From contig OV277870.1 in the NCBI GenBank assembly GCA_922989275.2, positions 36,204,356 to 36,268,355 on the forward strand: a DNA stretch of 64,000 bases, given 5' to 3'. Below, piece after piece: positions 30,491 through 42,318 of this stretch. The stretch's first letter is position 1. Each line of letters opens with the position of its first letter. Source of the stretch: Gari tellinella (taxonomy: Eukaryota > Mollusca > Bivalvia > Cardiida > Psammobiidae). The notes beneath the pieces are model-generated. The model had not been told where the DNA came from. It did no database searches and worked only from the letters and a program-made list of their open reading frames with translations. A program made the position numbers and the translations under genes.

Positions 30491-31208
30491 TTAAAGTAAA
30501 GCAGAATGTGCACCACTACTATTTGTTAGGATATATTATAGACAATCTTTCTAACGGTACATGTTCATGACTTTATAAATGGGAACTTTTTTAAATACTC
30601 CCCTTATCTGGAGCCCTGTAATATTATCAGGTTCCAAACTGTTCTACCTTTATTATATAGCCATAATACATTATTATGATTTTCAATCCATATGGCTTAC
30701 CGGTATGCCTTAAACCTAAGTTTGAGAAAGCTGGTTAAAGTAAAGCAGAATGTGCACCACCACTATTTGTTAGGATATATTATAGACAATCTTTCTAACG
30801 GTACATGTTCATGACTTTATAAATGGGAACTTTTTTAAATACTCCCCTTATCTGGAGCCCTGTAATATTATCAGGTTCCAAACTGTTCTACCTTTATTAT
30901 ATAGCCATAATACATTATTATGATTTTCAATCCATATGGCTTACCGATATGCCTTAAACCTAAGTTTGAGAAAGCTGGTTAAAGTAAAGCAGAATGTGCA
31001 CCACTACTATTTGTTAGGATATATTATAGACAATCTTTCTAACGGTACATGTTCATGACTGTATAAATGGGAACTTTTTTAAATACTCCCCTTATCTGGA
31101 GCCCTGTCAATATTATCAGGATCCAAACTGTTCCACGTTTATTATATAGCCATAATACCTTATGATTTTCAATCCAAATGACTTATGCCATAAACCCAAG
31201 CTTGAGAA
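30491..31208 (+). repeat. Chimeric 244 bp tandem repeat (three copies)
   Basis: Unit starts TTAAAGTAAAGCAGAATGTG at 30491, 30735 and 30979. Each unit fuses a family A fragment, a family E end (CCCCTTATCTGGAGCCCTG) and a family D-like AGGTTCCAAACTGTT. Units 1 and 2 are almost identical; unit 3 is more diverged and incomplete. Confidence 0.88.
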
Positions 31209-31470
31209 ATAAATTTTAACCAGTGAATGGAGTTATGGTAACTAAATCTAATTGTAAATCTAATAATCCTAACAAGGTTTTTCTTCATTGGTCAAAAATC
31301 AGGACTCAAAGTCATTAATTTAGCAAGCAACAGGCAACTTTAACCCAGACAGAATTTGATTCCCTTGATTATTTCCTGAGTTGAACAGAATCCAATTCAA
31401 TTTGTTATTAAGTTAAATTCTACCAAGAAATGAGCCCTTGTACATGTAATTATTCCCACCAGCTTCTACC

Positions 31471-31730
31471 TTAACCCATTACACCATAGCCTAGCTATTT
31501 CTAGTTCTGAAGATAGATGACCATGCACTTAAAGCAGGTTAAAAGTAAAGCAGAATGCGCCTTAAGGCGCATTCTGCTTTACTTTCAACCTGCTTTCAGC
31601 TACCATCTTCTGGAATACTGAAAATATTTCTTATGATATATATTGAATATTGCATAATGTGGATCTATTTTCTTCAGTGGAGGAATAAATTAGAGGCGTA
31701 AAAAGGTGTATTTATGGGGGAAAGGGTTAA
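31471..31730 (+). repeat. Family A MITE, intact hairpin
   Basis: TTAA both ends; perfect apex GCGCCTTAAGGCGC. Confidence 0.85.
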
Positions 31731-31734
31731 TTGA

Positions 31735-32250
31735 TCAATCACCAAGATCAGTATAGCTCCTCCTGAGTCTGTTTAATGTTTACAACTACAGTTTAACCTG
31801 TGTTGATCCAGCTACCATTAGGTTAAGAAGCATGCAAATATTTACTAGCAGGGGATTACTTAATGCAGGACAAAAGTAATGCAGAATGTTCAATAAGAAT
31901 ATACATATCATCTGGTTATTATTTAAGAATAGCTACTTTAACACAGGTTTCACATTTTAAATAAAGTATGTGCAATGGTTTGTCAGAGGATTTGAAACAT
32001 TTTTGATTGGATAACAAAAATTGGCACTTGGAAATAGATCAATCTGCTTTATTTTCAGTTGGCAATTTGCCTCTCTTATAAACAGTGAAAACAGTCTTCG
32101 AGTGAAAGAGTCAAGCGAACATTGTTTCAGCATTTTTTTATCAATGTGATATGATATACAGGTACATGTAGGCAGAATGTGTTGGTTTTTTTTTCATGAA
32201 TTCATTCCAGGATACACCTACTACAAATTAACAGAAATCTTATACCATCA
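31735..32250. other. Intergenic, nothing recognised
   Basis: AT-rich, no clear repeat ends or frames. Confidence 0.5.
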
Positions 32251-32443
32251 CAGGGTTCTAGATAAGGGGAGTATTTCAAAAACTAAAATCTTTATTTCTG
32301 CTTTAAACCCTATGGTGTCACTACTCATTAGAATCGTCTCGATGAGACGATTCTAATGAGTAGTCACACCATAGGATTTGGTGCTAAAATGAGTGAGAAA
32401 TTGCTTAATTTGTACAATTTACTCCCCCTTATCTGGAACCCTG
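32251..32443. repeat. hAT-like MITE family E, good copy
   Basis: CAGGGTTCTAGATAAGGGGA to CCCCTTATCTGGAACCCTG; perfect palindrome around ATCGTCTCGATGAGACGAT. Confidence 0.85.
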
Positions 32444-32545
32444 CCATCAAATACATATTAGGTGACAAGTAATGCTGCCTAATACAGGTCATACTAAAAC
32501 AAGATAAGCTGGTGAAGCACAAATGCACCGTGGACAGCATGTTTG

Positions 32546-32712
32546 CAGGGCTCCAAATGAGAGGAAGCAAATCAAACAAATCCAAAAAAAATCTCACTCA
32601 TTTCAGAACCATATATCTCCAATAGCAATTTTAATGAGTAGAAACACCATAGGGTTTACTGCAGAAATAAAGTTTTTAGTTTTTTTAAATACTCCCCTTA
32701 TCTGCAGCTCTG
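32546..32712. repeat. hAT-like MITE family E
   Basis: CAGGGCTCCAAATGAGAGG to CCCCTTATCTGCAGCTCTG; one palindrome arm is lost. Confidence 0.75.
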
Positions 32713-33424
32713 TGATCAAATTTCAAAAGGTCAAGTTCATTAGTCTGGGTCAATAAATTTGTTGCTATTGTTGAAAAGCTTTGTTGCAATAATAAGAAAC
32801 CTATAGTAGAAGTTGCATCATAGGCAGTTCAACAGTTAACTGTAAAGGTACTGTAAATGACCTCTAAATCACCTATGAACTGTTGACAGCGCTGTACTCC
32901 ATCATAGCATGCAAGTGATTTTTGTGTGAAGTACATATGTTTGTGACATGTTGGAGTTGAGGAAAGACAGACAAAACAGTCAACCATTGAACCAGCCAAC
33001 AGTCAGACAGACCAATCTGTAGGAACTGCAGCTATTGTCAGGGCTGATTTATCTTCTGAATCAAACCAAAATTGCATTAAGTTTTAGGTTTTTATCACAG
33101 GTGATGCTAAAAGCAAGGTAACACCTTGCTTTTACATGTAGATATCACATGTCTTTTATACAAACATTTAGCCTTTATTTTTGTGGTCGTAATAGAGAGG
33201 TTTTACTGTACCAACATTGACGAAGTACATGCACTGCCACTCTCTTCTAAATACTGAATATCTCTTAAAGGTCAGCAAGGATTTAACCCACAAGTGACAA
33301 AACAGAAAGTCCATATTGATATTAGACAAATCTTACCATAAAAACCCTAAAAATTAGGACACACTCTGTAACTGCTGAAGTTACCATAAACATTTAACAA
33401 ACACAGTAGTTTGTCCCAAAAGGT

Positions 33425-33530
33425 GCAAACTGAATGGCAAACAGTGTAGACCCTGGTCAAACAGCTCCCTTAGGAGCAGTCTGATCAGGGTATATACCGT
33501 TTGCTCAGGCATGTTTGTCCCAACTACTTA
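33425..33530. repeat. Family B/C type hairpin
   Basis: GCAAACAGTGTAGACCCTGG, apex GCTCCCTTAGGAGC, closing TGATCAGGGTATATACCGT. Confidence 0.65.
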
Positions 33531-33594
33531 GGATCTATTACAATAGTATAACCTGTCATTTTGACCACTCAGCAAAAAAGCTTGTATTAGGTGT

Positions 33595-33844
33595 TTAAAC
33601 TTTTCCCCCATAGAAGCGCCTTTTAGGGTATTTAGTTTATTCCTCCACTGAAGAAAATAGTTCAAATTTAAATGAAAATGTGTAATAAGGAATATTTTCT
33701 TTATTCTAGCAGGTGGTAGCTTAATTATTTAAGCAGGCTGAAAATAAAGCAGAATGTGCCTAAGGCGTATTCTGCTTTACTTTTAACCTGCTTTAAGCTT
33801 CCACCAATTTTCAACTTGAAACAGGCTATGAGGTAAAGGGTTAA
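33595..33844 (-). repeat. Family A MITE
   Basis: TTAA both ends; arm carries an extra TTATTTAA. It lies about 70 bp left of element T copy 2. Confidence 0.8.
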
Positions 33845-33919
33845 GGCATAATTGTTTAAAACAGCATGGAAGTAAAGCAGAAAAGGTTCTAAAGTTTCTT
33901 AGATTTTATCCTGCTTTAA

Positions 33920-34457
33920 AGCGACTCGCAACCAGATGGTGCATTAAAAATAGTAATTTGTAAATATGTGTCAAACGCTTATATAAATGGTAAAGAATTA
34001 GTTTAGGATAAGAAATTCTGTTTAAAAAAAATGTATTTCAATAAAAAAAAATATTGGTCTCTGGTGGGATTCGAACCCGGGGCCCGGCATTGGCGGACAG
34101 AAGGCAAAATAGGGGAAACCGCTTAGACCAATGGACCACGGAACTATCCGTTTATCTCGGATCGATTTAACGTAATTCAATGTGTAGCGATCGAAAGTAC
34201 ATACAACTTCGTAATTCGGCTCGTGTTTATGTCTGAGCCCGTGTAGAGAAGCAACAACAACAACTATACCGTCTACTAGTCGGTATAGAAAAACGATGGA
34301 AAATATCTAAAAATCTAAGATTCGGTGACGATTCTTGAGACTTTTTTTGGACTGATCACATTTTTTTAATGTCAGAAGCCAAATAATGCCACAAATTTGC
34401 TTTTATTTGAGTATTTTATTTTATTTTGACAAGTACACCATCCGGTTGCGAGTCCCT
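33920..34457 (-). mobile_element. TTAA element T, copy 2 (inverted)
   Basis: A 538 bp near-identical inverted copy of 10481-11019, flanked by TTAA (33916-33919, 34458-34461). It sits in a hairpin repeat whose original ...CTGCTTTAATCTGCC... can be read across the insertion, so target and duplication are both visible. A and B boxes are intact on the minus strand. Confidence 0.87.
34051..34148 (-). other. tRNA-like segment of element T, copy 2
   Basis: Minus-strand counterpart with the same boxes. A single-base difference occurs next to the variable region (GGCGGACAG here, against the complement of CTGTTCGCC). Confidence 0.6.
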
Positions 34458-34475
34458 TTAATCTGCCACCTGTGT

Positions 34476-34684
34476 TTAACCCTTTCAACCCTCTGTAGAG
34501 ATTACTGATTACATATGCAAAAAGTGTAAAGCCCTCTGATCAGTGTCTGCACTGTTTGATATGTTCATTCGTTTTTGTTGTCATATCAAAATGCAACAGT
34601 AGACTGGTTCAAAATGCCTTTACTAGAAGAGTCCAAAAGGATAATACATTACCAACAAGAGATATTTAGGGTTGAAAGGGTTAA
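34476..34684 (+). repeat. Hairpin MITE family B, one arm shortened
   Basis: TTAACCCTTTCAACCCT to GGGTTGAAAGGGTTAA; hairpin reduced. Confidence 0.75.
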
Positions 34685-34995
34685 CACTATCAAGGGGCAT
34701 CATTAAGAAATCATGTGTTATTAAAAACAAGTTTTCAGTTTAGACTTATGTGACAATACTTGTAGTAAGACCATTCATGAATAACATGATAAAGGTCCAT
34801 TAACAAACACTAGCTGAGTCTAATCTTATCACACAGAAACCATTCAGTTAACATTCAGACTAAAGATGACATTCTATATCAACCCCCTTATACCTGGACA
34901 TTGCAATGAACTCTCTCTGTATGCTTGATGGAAGATTTCATTACAGAAACATGTATAAATAGTGACCTAAAGATACTGCACTGTGTGTACATTCA

Positions 34996-35357
34996 CAGCG
35001 TTTTTTTTCTCACCCAATTGGGAACGGGTCCAGTACCCCTCAGATTGGGAATTTTTCTTGTCGCGTAAACTTCAAATTGGGAAATAAACAAGTCGTGAAA
35101 TGATGACAAAAAAGAAATTGGGAAGTTTAGTTTTATAATATATGTAGGCCTATATTGATCTAACCTATCAAGTATCAATTATGCAGTTCATATCAACAGG
35201 CAATGCTAACACTAGTAACAGAAATTCTTTTTTTTTTCACTGAAAATACTATTTTTACCATATTGCCAGGTCCCTTCTTTGCATTGGAAACGGGTCCTGT
35301 TCCAATTGGGAACGGGTCCTTTCCCGGGTTCGTCCAAAAAATGAAAAAAAAACGCTG
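34996..35357. mobile_element. TIR element with 5 bp duplication
   Basis: 362 bp, ends CAGCGTTTTTTTTC and GAAAAAAAAACGCTG, flanked by ATTCA on both sides (34991-34995, 35358-35362). The interior has repeated CAATTGGGAACGGGTCC. Confidence 0.75.
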
Positions 35358-35839
35358 ATTCAGCAGAACATTTATTATGAAACTGTGCAGCAAACTCACA
35401 GACACTGATGAGATCCCACAGTCATTCAAATGGGTCTACACTGTTTGCCAATGTCCTTTTAGTAGATATTAGGTTCAAATGACAACCACAGATCTTCACA
35501 TTAATACATCAATAGCAGACAGTGTTACCGCGAGTGCGCGTTTTTGACGCAACAAAATCACTTTTGGCGCAACTAAATTCAGCAAGTGCGTTTTATGTGA
35601 CGCAGGTCAATTCTGCCGACTAACTGTCAAAACTAAAAATGTTAAAATCGGCATATTCATTGAAAGCATGCCGCCGACGCCGAAGTAAATACATAATTAC
35701 GATTCGTATTCCGTGTTGTATGCATGTCGGTTACGAAATTGACAGAGTCCGCTAACGGCCATTTTGATTGTTTTGACGGGTGCATTGTGGGTATAAGAGT
35801 TCAGTTCGATTGGCATATAAAGTCAATTGAGTAATTAAC

Positions 35840-37245
35840 AAGAGCACCGCAAGCCGGGCACATTATACGCCCGTCAAATCGATCTTAGAATGTAGTCATA
35901 CCAAAACTCTATCACGGTAAAAACAAAAGGAGAGAACCCTGAAAGTTAGGGGTCATATGCTGACCAAGTTTCAAAAGGATGGGAATAAATTTGTTTGAGA
36001 AAGAGAGCTACAAACAAAAAATGCCCGTTTTTGACAATAAAAGGGGCATAACTCTTGAATGTCAGGGGCAATCTTGCTGGTTATGGAGCTTGACCGAGAC
36101 ATCATGGTCATACACATGCTGACAAAGTTTCAAAAGGATTGGAATAAATTTATTTGAGTTAGAGAGCGGACAAACTAAAAAATGCCCTTTTTTGACAAAA
36201 TAAGGGGCATAACTCTTGAATGTCTGGGGCAATCCTGCTGGTTATAAAACATAACCGAGACATTATGGTAATACACATGCTGACCAAGTTTCAAAAGGAT
36301 TGGAATAAATTTATTTGAGTTAGAGAGCGGACAAACTAAAAAATGCCCGTTTGAGATGAAAAAAGGGGCATAACTCTTGACTGTCTGTGGCAATCTTGCT
36401 GGTTATGAAACATAACCGAGACATTATGGTCATACACATGCTGACCAAGTTTTAAAAGGCCTGAAATAAATTTGTTTGAGTTAGAGAGCGGACAAACTAA
36501 AATATGCCAGTTTTTTACGAAAAAATGGGCATAACTCTTGAATGCCTGGTGCAATCCTGCTTGTTATCAAACTTGACAGAGATATTATGGTCATACACAT
36601 GATGATAATGTTTCAAAAGGATTAAAATAAATTTGTTTGAGTTAGAGAGCGGACAAACTAAAATATGCCCGTTTTTTACGAAAAAAGGGGCATAACTCTT
36701 GAATGTCTGGGGCAATCCTGCTGGTTATCGATCTTGACCGAGATATTATGGTCATACACATGCTGACAAAGTTTGAAAAGGATTAAAAAACATTTGTTTG
36801 AGTTAGAGAGCGGACAAACTAATATGCCCGTTTTTGACAAAAAAGGGGCATAACTCTTGAATGTCTGGGTCAATCTTGCTGGTTATCGAACTTGACCGAG
36901 ATATTACGGTCATACACGTTCTGACCAAGTTTCAAAAGGATTAGACTAAATTTGTTTGAGTTAGAGAGCGGACATGAAAAAGTTAACGGACGGACAGACG
37001 GACAGACGGACGTGCCACCGAAATGGGTTAGAGGGCCTTTTCTTTTGTTATTTTCTTTTGTTTGAATAACGGGCCACGGCCCCTTATTCTATTGTTACGG
37101 AATGAACTCTATTGTCTTCTTTTGTTATGTTTACCGTTATCTGGCCAGAAAAGGCCCTCTAACCCATTTCGGTTGTGCGGACGGACGGACAGACGGACGA
37201 CGCCACGACATAATACGTCCCGTCTGAAGACGGGCGTATAAAAAT
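35840..37245 (+). mobile_element. Minisatellite-core element 5 (~162 bp units)
   Basis: Starts ACAAGAGCACCGCAAGCCGG, has about six units marked by GGGGCATAACTCTTGA (period 160-163), then CGGACAGACGGAC, a 155 bp foldback insertion, and a terminal hairpin CCCGTCTGAAGACGGGCGTAT. It is a different subfamily from elements 1-4. Several overlapping minus-strand frames inside are artefacts of the repeat. Confidence 0.7.
37018..37172. mobile_element. Foldback MITE inside element 5
   Basis: About 25 bp inverted arms, CCGAAATGGGTTAGAGGGCC at the left and its complement at the right, enclose ~105 bp of T-rich sequence. It duplicates part of the GGACGGACAGACGG sequence on both sides. Confidence 0.65.
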
Positions 37246-37249
37246 CGAC

Positions 37250-38125
37250 AGTTGAAAAGGGCGAAATATATTAAAACTACACAGATTCCGTGTTTAGTAT
37301 TTATTTAAATCCTCATATTTAGACTTATTGGTTTGCATATGCTTTTAAATTGCTTCCTTTGAAAATGATTTAAACTTCCGTAGTACCGCTAATCGACATG
37401 TTGTTTGTTAAATGAACCCGCATTGCCAAAAGTGTTTTGATTTGGGTAATGAACGTACAGGCTCGCATCATCTGCTAAAATGCAGACTATTTTACTTCAT
37501 TCTTTATCTCTTCAGCGCCCAAACAAGAGAATAAAATGCACATGGGTTATGTCATCTACTTTAAGGGATCAATTTATCTTTGTCTATCTGACCAGATCTA
37601 CAAACAGTCTGTCAGTTTCATTTCAACTTCTTTCTGTCGAACAATTATAATTAATTAACGATAAAAAAAAAAGTCCTTCATTCGTGATATTAGTAAGTGA
37701 CACTTAGGGTATTGAAGTCTTCTATATTTAACAAAGTTGAAAACTGTTTTTCACAGACAAGTTGCCTGCATAAATACCTTGACCTGAAAAAATGAAAACT
37801 GTTTACTTTCTGAAGTAATAGTGAAATGCACTGAACGTACTTCACTGAATGACTGATGAGGTGTTATAGAAACAGAAATTCTTCTATATAGTTAGATCGT
37901 TTGTCTCTCAATTATATTAATTGTGAAATAAAGACACTGAACAACACAACAAGTATTTTATTCAATATCTATCTATATAAATGTCAAAAAAGTTCAAACA
38001 TTCCTGTGACCCCCAAAATTTCCAAATGACCCCCACTTTTTCACCAAGGGGGTCAAGAATGACCCTCTAAAATTTCAGTGCTGCAGTAACACTGAGCAGA
38101 CATTTTATGGGATTATTCATTTTCC
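37250..38125. other. Intergenic, nothing recognised
   Basis: AT-rich sequence between minisatellite-core element 5 and a family A end; no supported frame. Confidence 0.5.
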
Positions 38126-38127
38126 AG

Positions 38128-38165
38128 TTAACCCTTTACCCCATAAATACACCTTTTTACGCCTT
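38128..38165 (-). repeat. Family A MITE end, truncated by SINE X
   Basis: TTAACCCTTTACCCC to TTTTTACGCCTTAAG only. Confidence 0.7.
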
Positions 38166-38204
38166 AAGATCTGGTCCCTGGAGAGGCAAGAAACATGCTG
38201 CCAG

Positions 38205-38817
38205 AATAACCCTGTGGTGAAATATTGGAAGTGTTTAGGCCCTCGAGCCTAACGTCCAGACTTTTTGCTCAAAGATTACAAGGCTCGGCCGCCTTCCAAG
38301 CAGGAGGTCCTGGGTTCGATTCCCAGGTCCAGTCACTATAGGGCATGGTACACCAAAAGGGCTCTCCTATATAACTTATATAAAATGCGTCATTTCCCAG
38401 GTCCAAAAAATTTTTATTCCAACCACAGGTGCTACCCTATATTTCCCACAAAGATACACCCTTGCACAAGTGAAAATGCAGAGAAAACAGGGGGTCAAGT
38501 GGCATATAAGAAAAATCTCTTGGCTTCAGTGACATGACTGGTGTTTTGCTACATTTTGAAATAAGCACCGGCTAAAACAGGGACATGTCACTTCAGCTCA
38601 CATAATTTCTTTAAAAACCCATCTATTATGACAGAAAGTCTTTGTATCTATTCTCTAGCACCCATGTATTAAATAAAAAGCTCAAAATAGTAAATATTTC
38701 TTGACAAAAAGCTATTCTGAGGCAAAAAGTTTGGCACTATTTCTTTGCCGGACTTCTTTCGACTACACCATGAAGCACTTCCGGTCTATTTGGTGGCCCT
38801 ATACCTATAATGCATTG
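38205..38817 (+). mobile_element. SINE X, full copy with tRNA-like head
   Basis: A leader GTGGTGAAATAT..CCCTCGAGCCTAA precedes a tRNA-like region (38262-38336) with a good B box GGTTCGATTCC, followed by a ~480 bp body shared with the copy in MRPL20 intron 1. The uninterrupted join near 38437 is the empty site for the large element. It truncates a hairpin MITE at 38128-38165. A second head-only copy follows at 38950. The length is long for a SINE, so a composite element is possible. Confidence 0.65.
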
Positions 38818-38949
38818 TCCGCAAACGGGTTTTTCCACCCCATCTGGTGATGGCTGTTCTTGCCCAATGCATGGATCACAGTCAGAAATTATGTGTGGAA
38901 GCTAGTTAGTGGAAGCGGGTATGCTCTCTGAGATCTAATAAAAGTTAAG

Positions 38950-39110
38950 ATGTGGAGGACTGTGGTGAAATATAGGCAGTGTTAAGCCCTCGAGCCTAAT
39001 GTCCAGACTTGGCTCAATGGTTACAGCGCTTGCCTTTCAAGTGGGAGGTCCCGTGTTCCATTTCCGGTCTGGTCACTACAACGTTACCCTGAACATATGA
39101 AAAGACCCTA
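38950..39110 (+). mobile_element. SINE X head, second copy
   Basis: Same leader (GTGGTGAAATAT, CCCTCGAGCCTAATGTCCAGAC), then GGCTCAATGGTTACAGCG and a degraded B box (GTGTTCCATTTCC). The body after position 39080 is unrelated to the first copy. Confidence 0.6.
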
Positions 39111-39231
39111 GTGGCCTACGTTTTGTGTAAAATCTAAAATATTGAGAGAGAAAAAACACAAATAATTGCAAAAAGTCAAAAAGTAGTGTTAGGACTCATC
39201 TAAGACTGGGATACACAATAGGCATTCTCAG

Positions 39232-39350
39232 AACTTAAACTTTAAGTTAAAGCAAGCTGAAAGTAAAGAAGAATGTTCATTCTGAAGCAGTCTGCTTTAC
39301 TTTTAACCTTACTTAAGTGGTAATCTTTTTTCAGAAATGGAAAAATCTAT
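39232..39350 (-). repeat. Family A MITE fragment left of element L
   Basis: AAAGCAAGCTGAAAGTAAAG hairpin and TCTATGGGG end; the copy stops at the L target site. Confidence 0.65.
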
Positions 39351-39439
39351 GGGGAAGCATGGAGAAAGGACAAATGGAGAAGTATCCGGCCTGCTCGCGA
39401 TTTATCGTGTCGTTCAATCAGCGGCGCTCGCTGGCGGCT

Positions 39440-40005
39440 AGAAAACAACGTTTTTCCGAAAGTTTGGTGTTAATAGAAATGCTTTTAATGTTATCTTTTC
39501 GTTATAAATTTTAATACAGATGTTTTATTAGACCATGATCTCACGACTAGTACAGAATTTGAGGCGATAGCTTATAATTTGTTTGTTTAGTGAGTTTGTG
39601 AAAATGAGAGAGAAAACGTACAGTACTGTATTTTCCGTTTTTCCTACGAAAGTTTGGTGTTAATAGAAATGCTTTTAATGCTATCTTTTCGTTATAAATT
39701 TTAATACAGATGTTTTATTAAACCATGATCTCACGACTAGTACAAAATTTGAGGCGATAGCTTATAAATTGTTAGTTTAGTGAGGTTTTGAAAATGAGAG
39801 AAAAACGTATTTTTTCGTTTACCTACGAAGTTTGGTGTTAATATAAATGACTTTAATGTCATCTTATCGTTATAAATTTTAATACAGATGTTTTATTAGA
39901 CCATTATCTTACGCGTAGTACAAAATTTGAGGCGATAGCTTATAAATTGATAGTTTAGTGAGGTTTTGAAAACGAGAGAAAAACGTATTTTTTCGTTTAC
40001 CTACG
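39440..40005 (+). repeat. Tandem array 1 of copy L (~185 bp units)
   Basis: Three units each starting near GTTTGGTGTTAATAG (about 39457, 39647, 39826) and containing TTTTATTAGACCAT and GAGGCGATAGCTTATAA. The third unit runs into a TCTG-rich low-complexity tract. Confidence 0.85.
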
Positions 40006-40765
40006 AAGTTTGTGTGTGTCTATATTTCTCTGCCACTGTCTGTATTTATGTCTCTGTTTCTCTTTGTGACTGTCTCTCTGTCTGTCTGTTTTTCTCTTAT
40101 CTCTGTCTGTCAGTCTCTCGTTTCTTCTTTTCTGTCTCCATCTTTCTGTATGAATGTCTGTCTGTCTGTCTCTCTCTCTCTGTGATGATCCTCATGCGGA
40201 GAAAAGGTAAAGTGTGTCATAAAGAGCTTAATTTGAAAAAGGGGTAAACTATATTTCAAGAGACATACTCTATGAATCCGACATTTTTGCAGCCTGGTCT
40301 GGATTACAACTGTTTGCAATTCCAATAGTCATCATGTTACTGGTATTCAGTAATGAGAGGGTTAATCCAGTCATCAACCAAACCAGGTGCATTGATGTTT
40401 TTTTGGGGGGGTTTTTTGTTGTTTTTTTTTTAATTCAATTCTATTATCTTTATTTTTTGTGATTTGTATAATATATAAACATCATGCGGTTACAGAAGTC
40501 AAGAACACATGTTCAAGTTACACGCACGGGTAGCATTGATCTTTTTCATTAAAGTAGCAACCCGCTGGTGTGACTGTCCATCTTCATAGATAATCGGCAT
40601 GTTCAAGAAGCATGGACTTCATGCTGGGACAGTTTTATGACGCTGATAATTGTCCTGCTAATTTGGTGCGGGTTCTGTATACGGTTACGTAATGTGTCAC
40701 ATTCCTTTGTGATGTGTAATATGGTAGACATTTTGTAAGTAAATAAAGCTAAGGACGAGTGTCAA

Positions 40766-40832
40766 ACATTCTGGATCCAGATCAGACGCCGTGTTACGCG
40801 GCATCTGATCTTGATCCAAGTTGTTTGCAAAA
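40766..40832. repeat. Family D hairpin inside element L
   Basis: CATTCTGGATCCAGATCAG / ACGCCGTGTTACGCGGCATC / GATCTTGATCC. Absent from copy R, so it was acquired after the copies separated. Confidence 0.75.
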
Positions 40833-41389
40833 AAAAAAAAGTAAAGTTGCGATCAGCAGGCAAAGAGTTAAGCAGTCAGTAAAATAGATTGCTTAAGGCA
40901 TTGGCTGCTTTATAATTTACTCCGTTATATAAGACATAAGTAAAGCAGAAAGAAACGGAGATCTCATGTTATCATGTTTGCAATTAATTTCTGAAGATAA
41001 TGCAAACTGTTACCTCTTTCATAGAAATGGGACGGATAATATGTATATTTTAGTCTGGCTGTAAAACTAACCCTAAATTCATTTTTTTGAAGTAATATGT
41101 TAATAATTCTAATTTTCCTTTCAATAATAATAATGATCACATACGACATAATAATACAGTTACAACTTTGGCCGTTTTGGATTTTGGCCGTTTGACGCGC
41201 ACTCTTTTCAAATGTCTCATTACATACAAAATGGATTTTTATTTTTGCTTCCAAGGAAATATTTCCTCCATGTAGAACATTGTAACAATGCATGAACACA
41301 TTTTTAGAAGTTTAGAAGTTTGCTTAAGTTTTAATACGGAAGGAATTCTTTTCTTACGCGAGTTGGTCTAGTCATATCATTAGCCAGCA

Positions 41390-41960
41390 ACCTTTGTAGG
41401 TCATCATTACTTTTTTCGCTTCAAGAAAAACCCTGGTATTTTAACAACCGAAAGATAAGTGTCATGGCTTTATATCAAGACCTTTTTTTTTTTTAAATAT
41501 ATAATATATATCGGACGAAAATTATGGATTAAATTCAAGTTTTTGAAACGGGACGTAGTATATATTTCGCGATCGCCTGCTCTCGTTTATCGACTATTTC
41601 ATTTGGCCATCGCTCTTTAACTCGCCATAAAATTTGTCGATTTCGAAAATAAACACTTGCATTTTTACAACTGAAAGAAAAAGATCTAAGCTTTCCTTTA
41701 AGACCATTTCTTTGAAAATCGGTGGAAAATTGAGGGTTTTATGAAAGGTTTTGTAACGGGGCGTGATATATTTATGCCCGAGTGCTTGCTCCCTTTTATC
41801 GGCAAATTCATTTGGAAACCACTCTTTAACTCGCCATAAAACGGATCAATTTTAAACAATAAAATCTGTTTTTTTTTACAAGTGAAAGATAAATATCTTA
41901 GCCTTCTTTTAAGACCATTATAATGAAAATCGGGTGAAAATTAAGGATTTTATGTAACTT
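41390..41960 (+). repeat. Tandem array 2 of copy L (~205 bp units)
   Basis: Three diverged units containing AAAATCGG..GAAAATT..GGATTTTATG and TTTAACTCGCCATAAAA. The counterpart in copy R is at about 51.02-51.55 kb. Confidence 0.75.
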
Positions 41961-42219
41961 AAACTAACAGTAGGTAACCATTCAACACGATAAAAAACGC
42001 GATAGCCCGCTATCGGCGTACCGGTGCAGTTGAATTATCGATCGATTAAGCGTTATCGCACATACAGGTAACGGACGATACCATTTTCGGGAAAATGCAG
42101 ATTTGAGTATAAGTTACTTCTCCATTTGTCCTTTCTCCATGGGGGAAGGAAACAGCCTAGAATAATCAAAGTTGGATTTGAACACCAATAAGTTACTGAA
42201 CCTTTTTGACAGCTGTGAG

Positions 42220-42318
42220 CACAGGGGCCAGTCACACAAAAAAAATCATCTCTATACTATATAAAAAGATAGTATAGAGATAAAAAAAAAATTATTTTTT
42301 TTGTGACTGGCCCCTGTG
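42220..42318. mobile_element. 99 bp foldback element
   Basis: Ends CACAGGGGCCAGTCACA and its complement, near-perfect hairpin with CTCTATACTAT arms, flanked by GCTGTGAG (42212-42219) and GCTGTGAA (42319-42326), an 8 bp duplication as in hAT elements. Confidence 0.85.

Larger units (their letters stand above)
39358..42141 (+). mobile_element. Large TIR element, copy L (non-autonomous)
   Basis: A 2784 bp element bounded by perfect terminal inverted repeats (39358-39383 and 42116-42141) and by a perfect 7 bp target duplication GGGGAAG (39351-39357 and 42142-42148). Each TIR reads CATGGAG, a 10 bp core AAAGGACAAA, then TGGAGAAG. Inside are about three ~185 bp tandem units (39.44-40.0 kb), a TCTG-rich stretch (40.01-40.19 kb), a foldback insertion (40766-40832), and about three ~205 bp units (41.39-41.96 kb). 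No transposase frame is visible. It interrupts a hairpin MITE on its left. CA...TG ends and a 7 bp duplication would suit P-like or Dada-like DNA transposons; this is inference. Confidence 0.88.

Noticed and set aside
36175..36873. Four similar minus-strand frames (MPQTxKSYAPFF...)
   Set aside because: They are the same frame in successive units of the tandem core, not a gene family.
36000..36980. Evenly spaced direct repeats resembling a CRISPR-like array
   Set aside because: The whole ~162 bp unit repeats without unique spacers; it is a minisatellite core of a mobile element in animal DNA.
39966..40247. 93-residue frame rich in Cys, Leu, Ser and Val
   Set aside because: It is a translation of the TCTG-rich tract in element L, and the reverse frame in copy R is equally open.
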